The notes under the pieces were generated by a model. The model was given only the letters and a program-made list of their open reading frames with translations, did no database searches and was not told where the DNA came from. Below are positions 8,314 through 17,185 of a DNA stretch of 64,000 nucleotides, piece after piece (within the stretch, counting starts at the first letter, position 1; each line of letters begins with the position of its first letter). A program made the position numbers and the translations under genes. Source of the stretch: Martinezella lusitana (GTDB lineage: Bacteria; Pseudomonadota; Alphaproteobacteria; Rhizobiales; Rhizobiaceae). Location: contig NZ_WUEY01000011.1 of assembly GCF_010668395.1 (NCBI RefSeq), forward strand, positions 158,349 through 222,348. Direction: 5' to 3'.

Positions 8314-9857
8314 TCTCCGATTTCCATTTTCTAAGGCCGTGGTGGCTGGCGGCCATCGTCCTGCCTGTAATCATCGTTTGGCTGGCGTCACGAACGACGG
8401 ATATTCGGCGGCACTGGAAAGGCATGATCGCGCCGCATCTGCTCGACAACCTTCTGATCGAGCCGGATCAGCAGCGCCACCTGAGGCCGGTCTGGCTGCT
8501 CGCCCTGGTGCTTGCCCTGATGGCGGTGGGCCTGGCAGGGCCGACATGGAAGCGCGAGGCATCGCCCTTTGCCGCAGACACGGCCGCCCTCGTCATCGCC
8601 GTCGATCTTTCGCGATCAATGGACGCCACCGATATCAGTCCGAGCCGGATCGAGCGCGCAAAGCTTAAGATCCATGACATTCTGGCGATGAGGCAAGGCG
8701 CGCGCGCAGCCGTGATCGCCTACGCGGGAAGCGCGCATCTTGTCGTGCCTTTAACCGACGATGACGCCCTGATCGAAACCTACACGGACGCGCTGGCAAC
8801 CGACATAATGCCGAAGCCTGGCAAGGACACGCCCGCTGCGCTTCTGCTGGCCGACAGCTTGTTGAAGACGGACGGTTCGAGTGGAACGATCCTGCTTCTG
8901 ACGGACGGGGTGGAGGACGCCGCGATCACGGCTGCCAAGAGCATCGAAAACGACATCCTGATCCTCGGCTTTGGGACGGCCGCCGGCGGTTCGCTCAATC
9001 CGGCCAGGGGCAATCCGGGCGCGGTATCGGGTGGTCACGAAACCGCCTCGGGGCTCGACACGGACGCATTGCAAAAGACCGCCACCGCGATGGATGCCGA
9101 TGTCGCGACCATGACGGATGGCGACACCGATATACGGTGGATCGCTCGAAACATCCAAGCGAACTTTGTTCGGCAAAGCTCCAAGGATAGCGACCGCTGG
9201 CATGACCTGGGATGGTGGTTCCTCATGCCGGCGGCATTGCTTTTCGCATTGTCGTTCCGGCGCGGCTGGGTTGTGAAGCTGATGGCGACCATGGTGGCAA
9301 TCCGTCTGCTTACGCCGATTGAAGCAAGCGCCGGGGAATTTGCGGATATGTGGCTGACGCCGGACCAGCAGGGACGGCTGGCTTTCGAGCACGGCGACTT
9401 CGAGACGGCCGCCAAGCTCTTCAAGGATCCGCCGTGGAAAGGCATCGCTCTTTACCGCGCTGGCCACTTCGATCAAGCCTACGACACCTTTGCCGCGAGC
9501 GACACGCCGGAAAGCCGGTACAATCAGGGCAATTGCCTGATGCACATGGGCAAGTTCGACGAGGCCGTCGACGCCTATCGCAGAGCGCTTGCGGCAAGGA
9601 AGGATTGGCCGGAGGCCGAGGCAAATCTCGCAATCGCCGAGCGGCTGAAGAAGCAGCAGGAAGACGACGATCAGGCGCAGGAGCCGAACGAAAAGCCCGA
9701 TAGCATCCAGTTCGACGACAAGGGCAAGCGTGGCAAGGCCGGCACGGTGAACCTTGCGGAACAGACAGCGGAAATGTGGATCCGGAATATCCCGATCAGC
9801 CCGGCAGACCTGATGGCGCGGCGATTTGCCCTGGAGACCAAGGGAGCACGGCCATGA
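8310..9857 (+). CDS. batB: BatB/BatC-like fusion: VWA domain plus TPR
   Basis: The protein has 515 residues. Two membrane helices lie at residues 10-26 and 60-76, then a VWA domain with metal site D99-L-S101-R-S103, then a third membrane helix near 300-317, and a periplasmic C-terminal half with TPR repeats (TPESRYNQGNCLMHMGKFDEAVDAYRRAL region) and a polar Glu/Asp-rich tail. In many bacteria the VWA part (BatB) and the TPR part (BatC) are separate proteins; here they are one chain. The start at 8310 overlaps the batA stop, and the end overlaps the batD start. Confidence 0.88.
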   Translation: MISDFHFLRPWWLAAIVLPVIIVWLASRTTDIRRHWKGMIAPHLLDNLLIEPDQQRHLRPVWLLALVLALMAVGLAGPTWKREASPFAADTAALVIAVDLSRSMDATDISPSRIERAKLKIHDILAMRQGARAAVIAYAGSAHLVVPLTDDDALIETYTDALATDIMPKPGKDTPAALLLADSLLKTDGSSGTILLLTDGVEDAAITAAKSIENDILILGFGTAAGGSLNPARGNPGAVSGGHETASGLDTDALQKTATAMDADVATMTDGDTDIRWIARNIQANFVRQSSKDSDRWHDLGWWFLMPAALLFALSFRRGWVVKLMATMVAIRLLTPIEASAGEFADMWLTPDQQGRLAFEHGDFETAAKLFKDPPWKGIALYRAGHFDQAYDTFAASDTPESRYNQGNCLMHMGKFDEAVDAYRRALAARKDWPEAEANLAIAERLKKQQEDDDQAQEPNEKPDSIQFDDKGKRGKAGTVNLAEQTAEMWIRNIPISPADLMARRFALETKGARP

Positions 9858-11128
9858 ACTGGCTAATGCTGGTATTCGCTATGCTCGTGCCTGCCACCGC
9901 CATGGCGGCGGGGCCGTTTGCGCGGGCGGATATTGACGATGGCAAGAACATCGTGCCGGGGCAGCAACTGCATATCACCGTCCAGGTCTTCGCGCCGAAC
10001 TATTTCACCTCGCCGCCGCAGTTTCCCCTGTTCGATATGCCGAATGCCTTGGTGACGCTTTCGGAGGAACGTGCTCGCAACGCGGTGCAGACCATAGACG
10101 GCACGCAATACTCCATCATCGCCCGCGGCTATGTGGTGGTTCCGCAAGTCTCGGGCGCCTTTAATGTACCGGGGATCCAGATCGAGCTTGGATATTCGGC
10201 CGATGGAACGCCGACGACCGCTGTTGCCGCAACCCAACCGCTCGCTTTCACAGTCGGCAAGGGTGACGACAATTCCGCGCCGATCTTCGCCGCCCGGGGC
10301 CTTCGGATCAAACAATCCTTCGATCGCGACCCGGAAGCCATGAGGACCGGCGACGCTCTGGTGCGGACGATCACGATTACGGCGTCCGATACCCAATCGA
10401 TGCTGATCCCCCCGATCCGGTTCGAGAGTGCGCCGGGGCTCGATCAGTACATCAGGCAGCCAAAGCTCGAAGACAATGTCGCTCTTGGCAGGGAAACGGC
10501 GAGCCGCCGCACCGAAACCATCGTCTATACGGCAACGAAGCCAGGACGATTTGCGCTTCCGGCGATCGATTATCCCTGGTTCGATGTCGATGCTCACAGC
10601 CAGGCCTTCGCCCACCTGACTGCGGGAGATGTCACCGTGACCGCTGCCCCTGCAACGGCGGGGATCGTTCCCACGCAGAGGGACGGCCGGCGCAAATTCG
10701 CCGAAGGATCCCGCCTCATCGTCGTCGCAGTTGCCGTATTGCTGTTTCTGGTGCTCGCCATCTGGCTGGCCCGCCGCCTCCCGAGACAGGCCGCGAGGAT
10801 GCTGCGGGACGTCCGCTTGCGCATATCGACATCCCGACGATCGCGGCTCAGGCGCCTGAGAGCCAAGCTCCTGTCCGCCGATCTGCCGCAGGTCTATGCC
10901 GCACTCCAGCAATGGAGCCGGTTCGAGGGATACAGGACGCTCCAGGACTGGTCGGATCGGCAGCCGCAGGAAGTGCGTGACAATGTCCGCCGCCTCGAGG
11001 AAGAGCTGTATGCCGGCCGAGAAGGAGGCTTTGCGCGGCGCCGGGTTGCACGTCTTCTGGCAAAGACGGAAAGCCGGCCTGGGGCTTCCTCGCCGAAGCA
11101 TTTTCTGCCCGAGTTGAATCCGGGCTGA
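9854..11128 (+). CDS. batD: BatD/oxygen-tolerance family protein
   Basis: The protein has 424 residues with a signal peptide (MNWLMLVFAMLVPATAMA), a large periplasmic beta-rich part with immunoglobulin-like BatD features (YVVVPQVSGAFNVPGI; VYTATKPGRFALPAIDYPWFD), a membrane helix near residues 288-307 (LIVVAVAVLLFLVLAIWLA) and a basic cytoplasmic tail. It is the last gene of the Bat operon. Known Bat systems affect stress tolerance or envelope integrity; the exact role differs between species. Confidence 0.85.
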   Translation: MNWLMLVFAMLVPATAMAAGPFARADIDDGKNIVPGQQLHITVQVFAPNYFTSPPQFPLFDMPNALVTLSEERARNAVQTIDGTQYSIIARGYVVVPQVSGAFNVPGIQIELGYSADGTPTTAVAATQPLAFTVGKGDDNSAPIFAARGLRIKQSFDRDPEAMRTGDALVRTITITASDTQSMLIPPIRFESAPGLDQYIRQPKLEDNVALGRETASRRTETIVYTATKPGRFALPAIDYPWFDVDAHSQAFAHLTAGDVTVTAAPATAGIVPTQRDGRRKFAEGSRLIVVAVAVLLFLVLAIWLARRLPRQAARMLRDVRLRISTSRRSRLRRLRAKLLSADLPQVYAALQQWSRFEGYRTLQDWSDRQPQEVRDNVRRLEEELYAGREGGFARRRVARLLAKTESRPGASSPKHFLPELNPG

Positions 11129-11185
11129 AACCGTTCAGTTTCACGATGAAGCACTTTTACAGCTGGCTTACGTAAACGACCCGGA

Positions 11186-11204
11186 CATTTACTGTTACGT
11201 ACTT
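11186..11204 (+). promoter_or_regulatory. Regulon box D (for the FGE-HAD operon)
   Basis: This reads CATTTACTGTTACGTACTT, 53 bp before the FGE start. CGTAAACGAC sits 5 bp upstream of the box, almost as in front of box A3. The box lies in the 128-bp gap after batD. Confidence 0.75.
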
Positions 11205-11256
11205 ATCAGCCGTGCCATGACACGCAAACATGGCCTCTCACGAACCGGAGGCAAGA

Positions 11257-12222
11257 ATGGCACTGGCTTTCGACGGCACGGCGTCAGAAGAAGCGGGACC
11301 GGCCGGCATGGTCTGGATACCCCGCCAGACTTTCATGATGGGTTCCGATCACCACTATCCGGAGGAGGCTCCGGCTCATCCGGTCAAGGTCAACGGCTTC
11401 TGGATCGACGAAGCTCCCGTCACCAATCGCCGCTTCATGGAGTTCGTGAAGGCGACGGAATACGTGACGGTTGCGGAAAAGGCGCCCGATCCGAAAGACT
11501 ATCCGGGTGCAATCCCCAAAATGCTCAGAGCCGGATCCCTTGTCTTCTTCCAGCCGAAATCCGTCGATGGGCCGGATATTCAACAATGGTGGACCTTCAA
11601 GTTCGGCGCCAACTGGCGCCGGCCGCTTGGAGGCTTAAGCGACTTGCGCGGCAAGCTGGATCATCCGGTGGTTCATGTCGCCTGGCATGACGCCAAGGCC
11701 TATGCCGATTGGGCGGGTCTGGACCTGCCGACAGAGGCGGAATGGGAACTTGCGGCCCGTGGCGGCCTCGAGGACACGGAATTTGCCTGGGGTGACCAAT
11801 TGCAACCGGCCGGCCGGCCGATGGCCAATACCTGGCAAGGCACCTTCCCGACCCACACGACAAAGCCCAAGGGACAGGAGCGCACGACCCCCGTCCGTTC
11901 GTTTCCCCCCAACGGATATGGCCTCTACGACATGATCGGCAACGTCTGGGAATGGACATCCGATTACTGGAGTTCGCGCCATCCGGAGCCTGCGGAGCAT
12001 TCATGCTGCATTCCTGCCAATCCCCGAGGCGGCAGAGCTGACGCCAGCTACGACCCGCGCCAACCGGACATCCGAATTCCGCGCCGTGTCCTGAAAGGCG
12101 GCTCGCATCTCTGCGCACCGAACTACTGCCGCCGGTACAGACCGGCGGCGCGGCATGCCGAACCGGAAGACACCTCCACGAGCCATGTTGGCTTCCGATG
12201 CATCAAGCGGATTTCCGCATGA
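11257..12222 (+). CDS. Formylglycine-generating enzyme (sulfatase-modifying factor)
   Basis: The protein has 321 residues and oxidises the active-site Cys of sulfatases to formylglycine. The FGE fold is shown by MVWIPRQTFMMGS near residue 18, PVTNRRFMEFV, HPVVHVAWHDAKAYADW, LPTEAEWELAARGG and GNVWEWTSDYW. The copper-binding cysteine pair is present as C286 and C291 (LCAPNYCRRYRPAAR), the spacing seen in authentic aerobic FGEs, so this is likely a true sulfatase activator and not merely an FGE-like lectin or EgtB relative. An upstream ATG at 11230 is in frame, but 11257 has GGAGG at the right distance. No signal peptide is seen, so it acts in the cytosol before sulfatase export. Confidence 0.92.
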   Translation: MALAFDGTASEEAGPAGMVWIPRQTFMMGSDHHYPEEAPAHPVKVNGFWIDEAPVTNRRFMEFVKATEYVTVAEKAPDPKDYPGAIPKMLRAGSLVFFQPKSVDGPDIQQWWTFKFGANWRRPLGGLSDLRGKLDHPVVHVAWHDAKAYADWAGLDLPTEAEWELAARGGLEDTEFAWGDQLQPAGRPMANTWQGTFPTHTTKPKGQERTTPVRSFPPNGYGLYDMIGNVWEWTSDYWSSRHPEPAEHSCCIPANPRGGRADASYDPRQPDIRIPRRVLKGGSHLCAPNYCRRYRPAARHAEPEDTSTSHVGFRCIKRISA

Positions 12223-12233
12223 GGAGAGCGACG

Positions 12234-13247
12234 ATGAGAACAGCTTATGACAGGGCGGAGGCAACGCTTGCTTCCTTGATCGCAGCGCTTGTGATGATCC
12301 TGGTCGGCATACTCCCGGCCTTGGCCCAGGAACCTTTGCCGTCGTGGAACGACACTGCCGCCAAATCACGCATCATGGACTTCGTGAAGGCGACGGTCAC
12401 CGAAGGAGGCGAAGGCTATGTGGCGCCGGAAGACCGCATTGCCGTCTTCGACAATGACGGAACGCTCTGGACGGAACAGCCATATTATCCCCAGCTCGGC
12501 TTTATGCTGGACCGTGTCAAGACGCTCGCTCCGCAACACCCGGAATGGAAGACCAAGGAACCGTTCAAGAGCATTTTGAACGGCGATCTCAAGGGATTGG
12601 CCAAGGGCGGCGAGATGGGCATCATGGAACTGGGAACGGCAACCCATGCCGGCATGACAACCGATCAGTTCAGCAAGATCGTCACGGACTGGTTTGCAAC
12701 GGCAACCCATCCGAAAACAGGCAAGCTCTACACCGACATGACCTATCTGCCGATGCGCGAGCTCCTGGAATACCTGCGCGCCAACGGCTTCAAGACCTAC
12801 ATCGTCTCCGGCGGCGGCGTCGAATTCATGCGGCCGGTCAGCGAGCGTCTGTACGGCATTCCTCCCGAACAGGTCGTCGGCAGCACGATTGCCACGGAAT
12901 ATGCCATCGTCGGCGACGTGCCTGTGCTGAAGCGCCTGCCGAAGATAGATTTCGTCGACGACGGCCGAGGCAAACCGGTGGGCATCAACAAGTTCATTGG
13001 CCGCAAGCCGATCTTCGTGGCAGGCAACTCCGATGGCGACTACGAGATGATGCGATGGGTGACGGCCGCCAAAGGACCGGGCTTTGCGATGCTGGTCCAC
13101 CATACCGACGCAGACCGGGAATATGCCTATGACCGCCAATCTGCTTTTGGCAAGCTCGACAAGGCGCTGAACGAGGCCGAACGCCGGAACTGGCTGGTCG
13201 TTGACATGAAGACCGACTGGAAGAAGATCTTCGCCTTCGAACAATGA
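12234..13247 (+). CDS. Periplasmic HAD-family phosphatase
   Basis: The protein has 337 residues from the ATG at 12234 (GGAGAG 5 bp upstream), 11 bp after the FGE stop, so one operon with it. A signal peptide or anchor (LIAALVMILVGILPALAQ) precedes the HAD core. Motif I is FDNDGTLW (about residue 78), motif II is the TYIVSGGG stretch and motif III/IV the FVAGNSDGDYEMM stretch. Class IIIB-like acid phosphatase or phosphoserine-phosphatase-like relatives are possible. The substrate is unknown, but periplasmic phosphate or sulfate ester release alongside the arylsulfatase is plausible. Confidence 0.85.
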   Translation: MRTAYDRAEATLASLIAALVMILVGILPALAQEPLPSWNDTAAKSRIMDFVKATVTEGGEGYVAPEDRIAVFDNDGTLWTEQPYYPQLGFMLDRVKTLAPQHPEWKTKEPFKSILNGDLKGLAKGGEMGIMELGTATHAGMTTDQFSKIVTDWFATATHPKTGKLYTDMTYLPMRELLEYLRANGFKTYIVSGGGVEFMRPVSERLYGIPPEQVVGSTIATEYAIVGDVPVLKRLPKIDFVDDGRGKPVGINKFIGRKPIFVAGNSDGDYEMMRWVTAAKGPGFAMLVHHTDADREYAYDRQSAFGKLDKALNEAERRNWLVVDMKTDWKKIFAFEQ

Positions 13248-13254
13248 CGATAAA

Positions 13255-13284
13255 GCCGCTCCGTCATGAGCCTGACGGAGCGGC
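13255..13284 (+). terminator. Perfect hairpin after the HAD gene
   Basis: A 12-bp perfect stem GCCGCTCCGTCA / TGACGGAGCGGC with a 6-nt loop begins 8 bp after the HAD stop. No T run follows. It is the likely transcript end of the FGE-HAD operon, facing the convergent SphA-like gene. Confidence 0.55.
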
Positions 13285-13396
13285 AGCCATATTCGTGGGG
13301 CTTTGCTCATGGCGCCGAATTCAGGCGCGAACGGCGGGTTCGCCCGGCCTCTCTCAAGCCGACAGCGATCACGGAAACCCGCGAGGGGGGTCTCGC

Positions 13397-14377
13397 CTAT
13401 TGCGCGGAGACCGGCTTTGTAATCGACAACGGCATTGAGAGAGTGAGCAAGACAGCATCGCCGCTTGCTCGGTTCTTCGTGTCGAATTCATGGAAATATT
13501 TCAGGCGCGTGGATAGCGGAAGTTCACCGACCTTGAAGGTCCAGCCCACCGTCGCGCCAATTGCGAGCGACCGTCCCTCGAAGTCGCCGAGCGTGGCACC
13601 TTGCCCGCTGTCACCCGTGACCTGTTGATAATAATAGCCAACCAGGCCGGCATCGAACTGCTCGTTGAAATGCTGAACGGCCGCCCATTCGAAATGGAAC
13701 TCGTTACCGGTTCTGTAGTCGGTCGCCGGATTTTCGGCATTGAACGTCATGCCGACCGTTCCCGAGAGATCCAGGCCGATCGAGGGATCAAGCCACGTCA
13801 GCGATGTCGAGACGTCCGCGCCCCAGTGATGGAAGGCCACGTTGGATATTTCCCCGTCCTGATAGTCGCCGATCGGCACGTTAACCATGACGCCGGTCTG
13901 CCAGTGGAAATTGCCCGATTCCCAGCCAAGCAAAGCGCTGACCACGGGATCGCCAACAGTGAATACCGTATCCGTCACGCTACCGTCCGCCGCGTGGCCT
14001 CGCGGACCTTTCAAGGTCAGATCCGCGGACGTCTTCATCCAGCCGACCGGCACCGTCGCGGAAAGGCCGAACCGGCCGCCGGCAACATCCTCGGGAAGGA
14101 TCCACAGGACTGTCGGCAATTCGAAGACGGCATTCCCATCGACGCCGACCGCAACCCGGCCACCCGTCGGCAAGGATTTGCCGCCACCCAAGCTACCGGA
14201 ATAGATGTAAACGTCGTTCTCGAAATAGACGCCCGGCGGAGGCGTGAAACCTGCACCGGGGCCTTTGGAGCCAAGCAGATAGAAGCCCGTTCCATTTTCT
14301 GCGGCATGAACGCCCACACCCGACAGCAGCAAGGAAGCACCCGCAGCCATCAGGCAGACCAAATGATACGACTTCAT
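13397..14377 (-). CDS. SphA-like outer-membrane channel (phenol MetA-pathway family)
   Basis: The protein has 326 residues with a signal peptide ending near residue 26 (GVGVHA-AE). The sequence alternates short beta strands and glycine-rich turns. Features such as FYLLGSKGPGAGFTPPPGVYFENDVY near the N-terminus and PVGWMKTSADL in the middle match the COG4313/SphA group of outer-membrane proteins linked to uptake of hydrophobic compounds. It is followed by a final strand pattern (DAVLLTLSMPL). Box C lies 74 bp upstream. The gene lies just downstream of the regulator gene on the same strand but has its own promoter box. Confidence 0.83.
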   Translation of the reverse strand: MKSYHLVCLMAAGASLLLSGVGVHAAENGTGFYLLGSKGPGAGFTPPPGVYFENDVYIYSGSLGGGKSLPTGGRVAVGVDGNAVFELPTVLWILPEDVAGGRFGLSATVPVGWMKTSADLTLKGPRGHAADGSVTDTVFTVGDPVVSALLGWESGNFHWQTGVMVNVPIGDYQDGEISNVAFHHWGADVSTSLTWLDPSIGLDLSGTVGMTFNAENPATDYRTGNEFHFEWAAVQHFNEQFDAGLVGYYYQQVTGDSGQGATLGDFEGRSLAIGATVGWTFKVGELPLSTRLKYFHEFDTKNRASGDAVLLTLSMPLSITKPVSAQ

Positions 14378-14450
14378 GCAGCCCCCTTGAACACAATCCC
14401 AAGTAGAATCACTATTCTAACGAAGGATCTCGTGCCGGGGGGTCATGCGC

Positions 14451-14469
14451 AAGTACGCAACGGTAAACC
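14451..14469 (-). promoter_or_regulatory. Regulon box C (for the SphA-like gene)
   Basis: The minus strand reads GGTTTACCGTTGCGTACTT, 74 bp before the SphA-like ATG. It starts 10 bp after the stop codon of the regulator gene. An inverted CCGTAAAT half-box lies just upstream (minus sense) and overlaps the end of the regulator gene. Confidence 0.72.
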
Positions 14470-14479
14470 GGGCTGTAAT

Positions 14480-16192
14480 TTACGGCTGCTGGGCGCTGAT
14501 GACGGTCGGGAAATTTGCACCTGCCTTCGAAAGGCCGGCCTCGAGGTCGGCCACGATCTCCGGCCGCATACGAGCCGTCGCCATCCGGTCGCGAAACAGG
14601 TCTTCGAAGTTGTGGTCGGATCCCTTCACGTCGTTGAGGAGGGCATTCGCATCCGTGGCTCCGAGCTGCCCCGATGCGGCCGCTCTCACGGCACGAACGA
14701 TGAAGTCCGTACAGTTGACGCGATCTGACAGAAGCGATGCTTCGGACCAATTGCCGTTTCGGTAGGCGTCGAGCGCCAGCACCACCATGGCATCGCGCGG
14801 CGGCGTGTCGCTCTCGTTGCTTGCGGTCTGCGCCAGATCCACGCCCGCTTTCCAATATCCGGCGGAAAATAGCACGAGGCCCAAAGAAGCGGCGGCATCC
14901 GGATTGTTCGGATTGAGAGCCATTGCCCGATTGCCCGCCTCGATCGCCGCATCTGTCCTTCCATCCAGAAAATGCGCGATCATCAGCGCCGTCTGTGCCC
15001 GGTCGGAAAGCGGCGCAAGCAGCACGGCGCGTTTCGCCAATTCCAGCGACCGCGCGCGCGTGGCTGCATCGATGGCGCTGTCGCGCGGAGCAAGCAGGAT
15101 GCGCGAAAGCAGGGCGTTGGCATCGGGATCGTCAGGCGTGCGCGCGAGCGTGCGCTCAAGACAGAGGGACGCGGCGGCAATGCCGCGGCTGCCGCCTTCG
15201 TCCAACGCATATTCGGCGCGCAGCACACATGCATTTCCAAGCGCTCCCTTCGGACTGCTCTGCACTTCGAATGTGTTGACGACGCCATGGGTGGCGGCGA
15301 TGCGCCTTGCCAGTATTCCGGTTATTTCCTCCCGGACAGCCGCCGGGCTCCTGCCGCTGATCTCGACGGTTTCGACGCCCGATTTCAACAGCTCGCCGGA
15401 CATGCGGTCCACGATCTGCCACCACACACTATGATCGTCGCTCGTGCCGTAATACTTCATCTCAACGTCATATCTCGGGAAGACCCCAAGGCTCCGGCTC
15501 GATTCCAGGGACGGCTTCGCGACGACGACGGTCTGAAATTGCGTGAGGGCGGTGAGCAGCATATCCGTTGTCTGCGCGGCCTCGTCGTTCAGATCGGCGG
15601 ATACGGCCGTCATGGCGAGCGTGAGGCTGGGTTTGCTCGTGGTGTTCGGCAGGAGATAAAGAGTGCCGGCTGTCACCAGCAACAAGGCAACAGACACCGC
15701 CGCCCCTGCAACCAGAAGCCATTTCCATCTCGGACGCGATGGCCGTCTGACGTCGGCGACGCGGACGGAATCGCGCAAAGGTGCCGGCAAGCCGCCGTTT
15801 ACGGGCAAATCCTCGACGCCGCCTCGGTCGGGCGTCTTCAGGAACAGGGTGAGATAGCTCCCCTTCGGTATGTAGACCGACACGCCCAAATCCGCGCCGA
15901 AGACGCCGTAGTAGCTTTCGAGGCTGGTTCTCAGGCGGCTGATCTCTATGCGAACGATCGGATCGTTTGCAGCATCGAAACCGCTTGGCCTGCCGAGGAC
16001 ATCAAGGGCTATCGAATATGCCTTCACACCACTTTCGCAACCGGCGAGCCGACGTTCCGCAAGATATCGCAGGATATCGCGCTGCCGGTCGGATACCCGG
16101 AAGCGGTCGTCCGACAGCAGACGCTCAAGCTCCAGTCTCGCCTTCTCAAGAGAGACCTCTCCCGACCTGATCTCAGATGTTTCGACAGCCAT
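14480..16192 (-). CDS. Membrane-spanning wHTH-like/TPR transcription regulator (candidate regulon regulator)
   Basis: The protein has 570 residues from the ATG at 16192 (GGGGGAG 7 bp upstream; the frame is open to 16216). Residues 30-120 form the N-terminal domain often found before TPR proteins and cyclases (FRVSDRQRDILRYLAER, then NDPIVRIEISRLRTSLESYY and IPKGSYLTLF), which resembles OmpR/CadC-type winged-helix DNA-binding domains. One membrane helix lies at about 158-181 (WLLVAGAAVSVALLLVTAG). The remaining 390 residues contain TPR-like repeats (e.g. RAQTALMIAHFLDGRTDAAI, AMALNPNNPDAAASLGLVLF). Topology is therefore ToxR/CadC-like: cytosolic DNA binding, periplasmic sensing. Its place among eight identical promoter boxes makes it the best candidate to bind them; this is inference. 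No box was seen in its own promoter. Confidence 0.8.
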   Translation of the reverse strand: MAVETSEIRSGEVSLEKARLELERLLSDDRFRVSDRQRDILRYLAERRLAGCESGVKAYSIALDVLGRPSGFDAANDPIVRIEISRLRTSLESYYGVFGADLGVSVYIPKGSYLTLFLKTPDRGGVEDLPVNGGLPAPLRDSVRVADVRRPSRPRWKWLLVAGAAVSVALLLVTAGTLYLLPNTTSKPSLTLAMTAVSADLNDEAAQTTDMLLTALTQFQTVVVAKPSLESSRSLGVFPRYDVEMKYYGTSDDHSVWWQIVDRMSGELLKSGVETVEISGRSPAAVREEITGILARRIAATHGVVNTFEVQSSPKGALGNACVLRAEYALDEGGSRGIAAASLCLERTLARTPDDPDANALLSRILLAPRDSAIDAATRARSLELAKRAVLLAPLSDRAQTALMIAHFLDGRTDAAIEAGNRAMALNPNNPDAAASLGLVLFSAGYWKAGVDLAQTASNESDTPPRDAMVVLALDAYRNGNWSEASLLSDRVNCTDFIVRAVRAAASGQLGATDANALLNDVKGSDHNFEDLFRDRMATARMRPEIVADLEAGLSKAGANFPTVISAQQP

Positions 16193-16467
16193 TTCGCAGC
16201 TCCCCCGCATGCGCAAATCGACTAATGTATAATATTATTAATTACCCCCACATATCATGGGGTGCGCAGCAAGTCACAGACAAAAATTTGGAGTTGCATC
16301 GAAAGCGCTAAATAAAACTAATACGTGATCAATTTCGATGCGACCATGGTATCGATCCGAGACGTTTTCCGCACCGGCCCGTCTTCCAGCTTCCCCGTTT
16401 TGCCCGGCGAGGAAAATCGGCAGAGCGTCGATGCGCGCCAGTGGGACACTTGCGGCCGACAAATGCG
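16193..16467 (-). promoter_or_regulatory. Upstream region of the regulator gene
   Basis: This AT-rich gap precedes the regulator. On the minus strand a TAATAATATTATACATTAG stretch at about 16223-16241 offers good -10 candidates, and ACCCC ... GGGGT arms flank it at about 16243-16263. None of the eight-copy boxes occurs here, so the regulator seems to be expressed independently of its presumed regulon. Confidence 0.45.
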
Positions 16468-17085
16468 TTACAGAACGAAGACAACGGTGCCCTTTGACAC
16501 ATGGGCGTAAAGCTCCATCACGTCTTCGTTCACCATTCTGATGCAGCCGGAAGAGACTTCTTTGCCGATCGTCCAGGGCTCCGAGGTGCCGTGAATGCGG
16601 TAAAGGGTGTCGATCCCGTTCTTGTAAAGATAGAGCGCGCGCGCACCCAGGGGGTTGCCCGGCCCCGGCTCAATCCGATGCGGCAGTTCCGGAGCATCGC
16701 TGCGCATGTCGTCCGTCGGATACCAGGCCGGCCATTTCGCCATCCTTCCAATGGTCGCAACCCCGGACCAGGCATGGCCCGACGCGCCGACGGCAATCCC
16801 ATAGCGGCGCGCCTTTCCGTCACCCAGTATGAAATAGAGCTGCCTTGCGGAGGTATCGACGACAATGGTTCCCGGCGCGTAACCCACTGGGGCCGTCACG
16901 GTCGCCGGGCGGAACCGCGAGGCAAACTTGCTTCTGTCGATCGGCCTGACATTGTATGGTTCATCGGCATAGGGCCGAATTTCCGCGGACTTCGGCGCGC
17001 CATCGACATCTTGATGCGCGCAGGAGACAAGAAGGCCGAGCGCGCCGGCACATATGAGGGGAGCGAGGCGACGGACAAACGTCAA
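16468..17085 (-). CDS. L,D-transpeptidase lipoprotein (YkuD family)
   Basis: The protein has 205 residues. A TTG start at 17085 is the only start that includes the signal; GGGG stands 8 bp upstream. A lipoprotein signal (LGLLVSC, Cys about residue 22) leads to the envelope. The YkuD catalytic motif is complete: H165-G-T ... S-S-G-C181-I-R-M. Such enzymes make 3-3 cross-links in peptidoglycan or attach outer-membrane proteins to it, the latter well known in Rhizobiales. It lies 100 bp downstream of the autotransporter on the same strand and may be co-transcribed with it from box E1. Confidence 0.88.
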   Translation of the reverse strand: MTFVRRLAPLICAGALGLLVSCAHQDVDGAPKSAEIRPYADEPYNVRPIDRSKFASRFRPATVTAPVGYAPGTIVVDTSARQLYFILGDGKARRYGIAVGASGHAWSGVATIGRMAKWPAWYPTDDMRSDAPELPHRIEPGPGNPLGARALYLYKNGIDTLYRIHGTSEPWTIGKEVSSGCIRMVNEDVMELYAHVSKGTVVFVL

Positions 17086-17185
17086 GCTGCATACCCCGCG
17101 CCTGTCGTCGCCCTATGAATCCTGTCGCAAAGCCGTCGCCGATCGACAGGACATGGTTCTCGCCAGCCCGGTTTTCTCGAACGCC

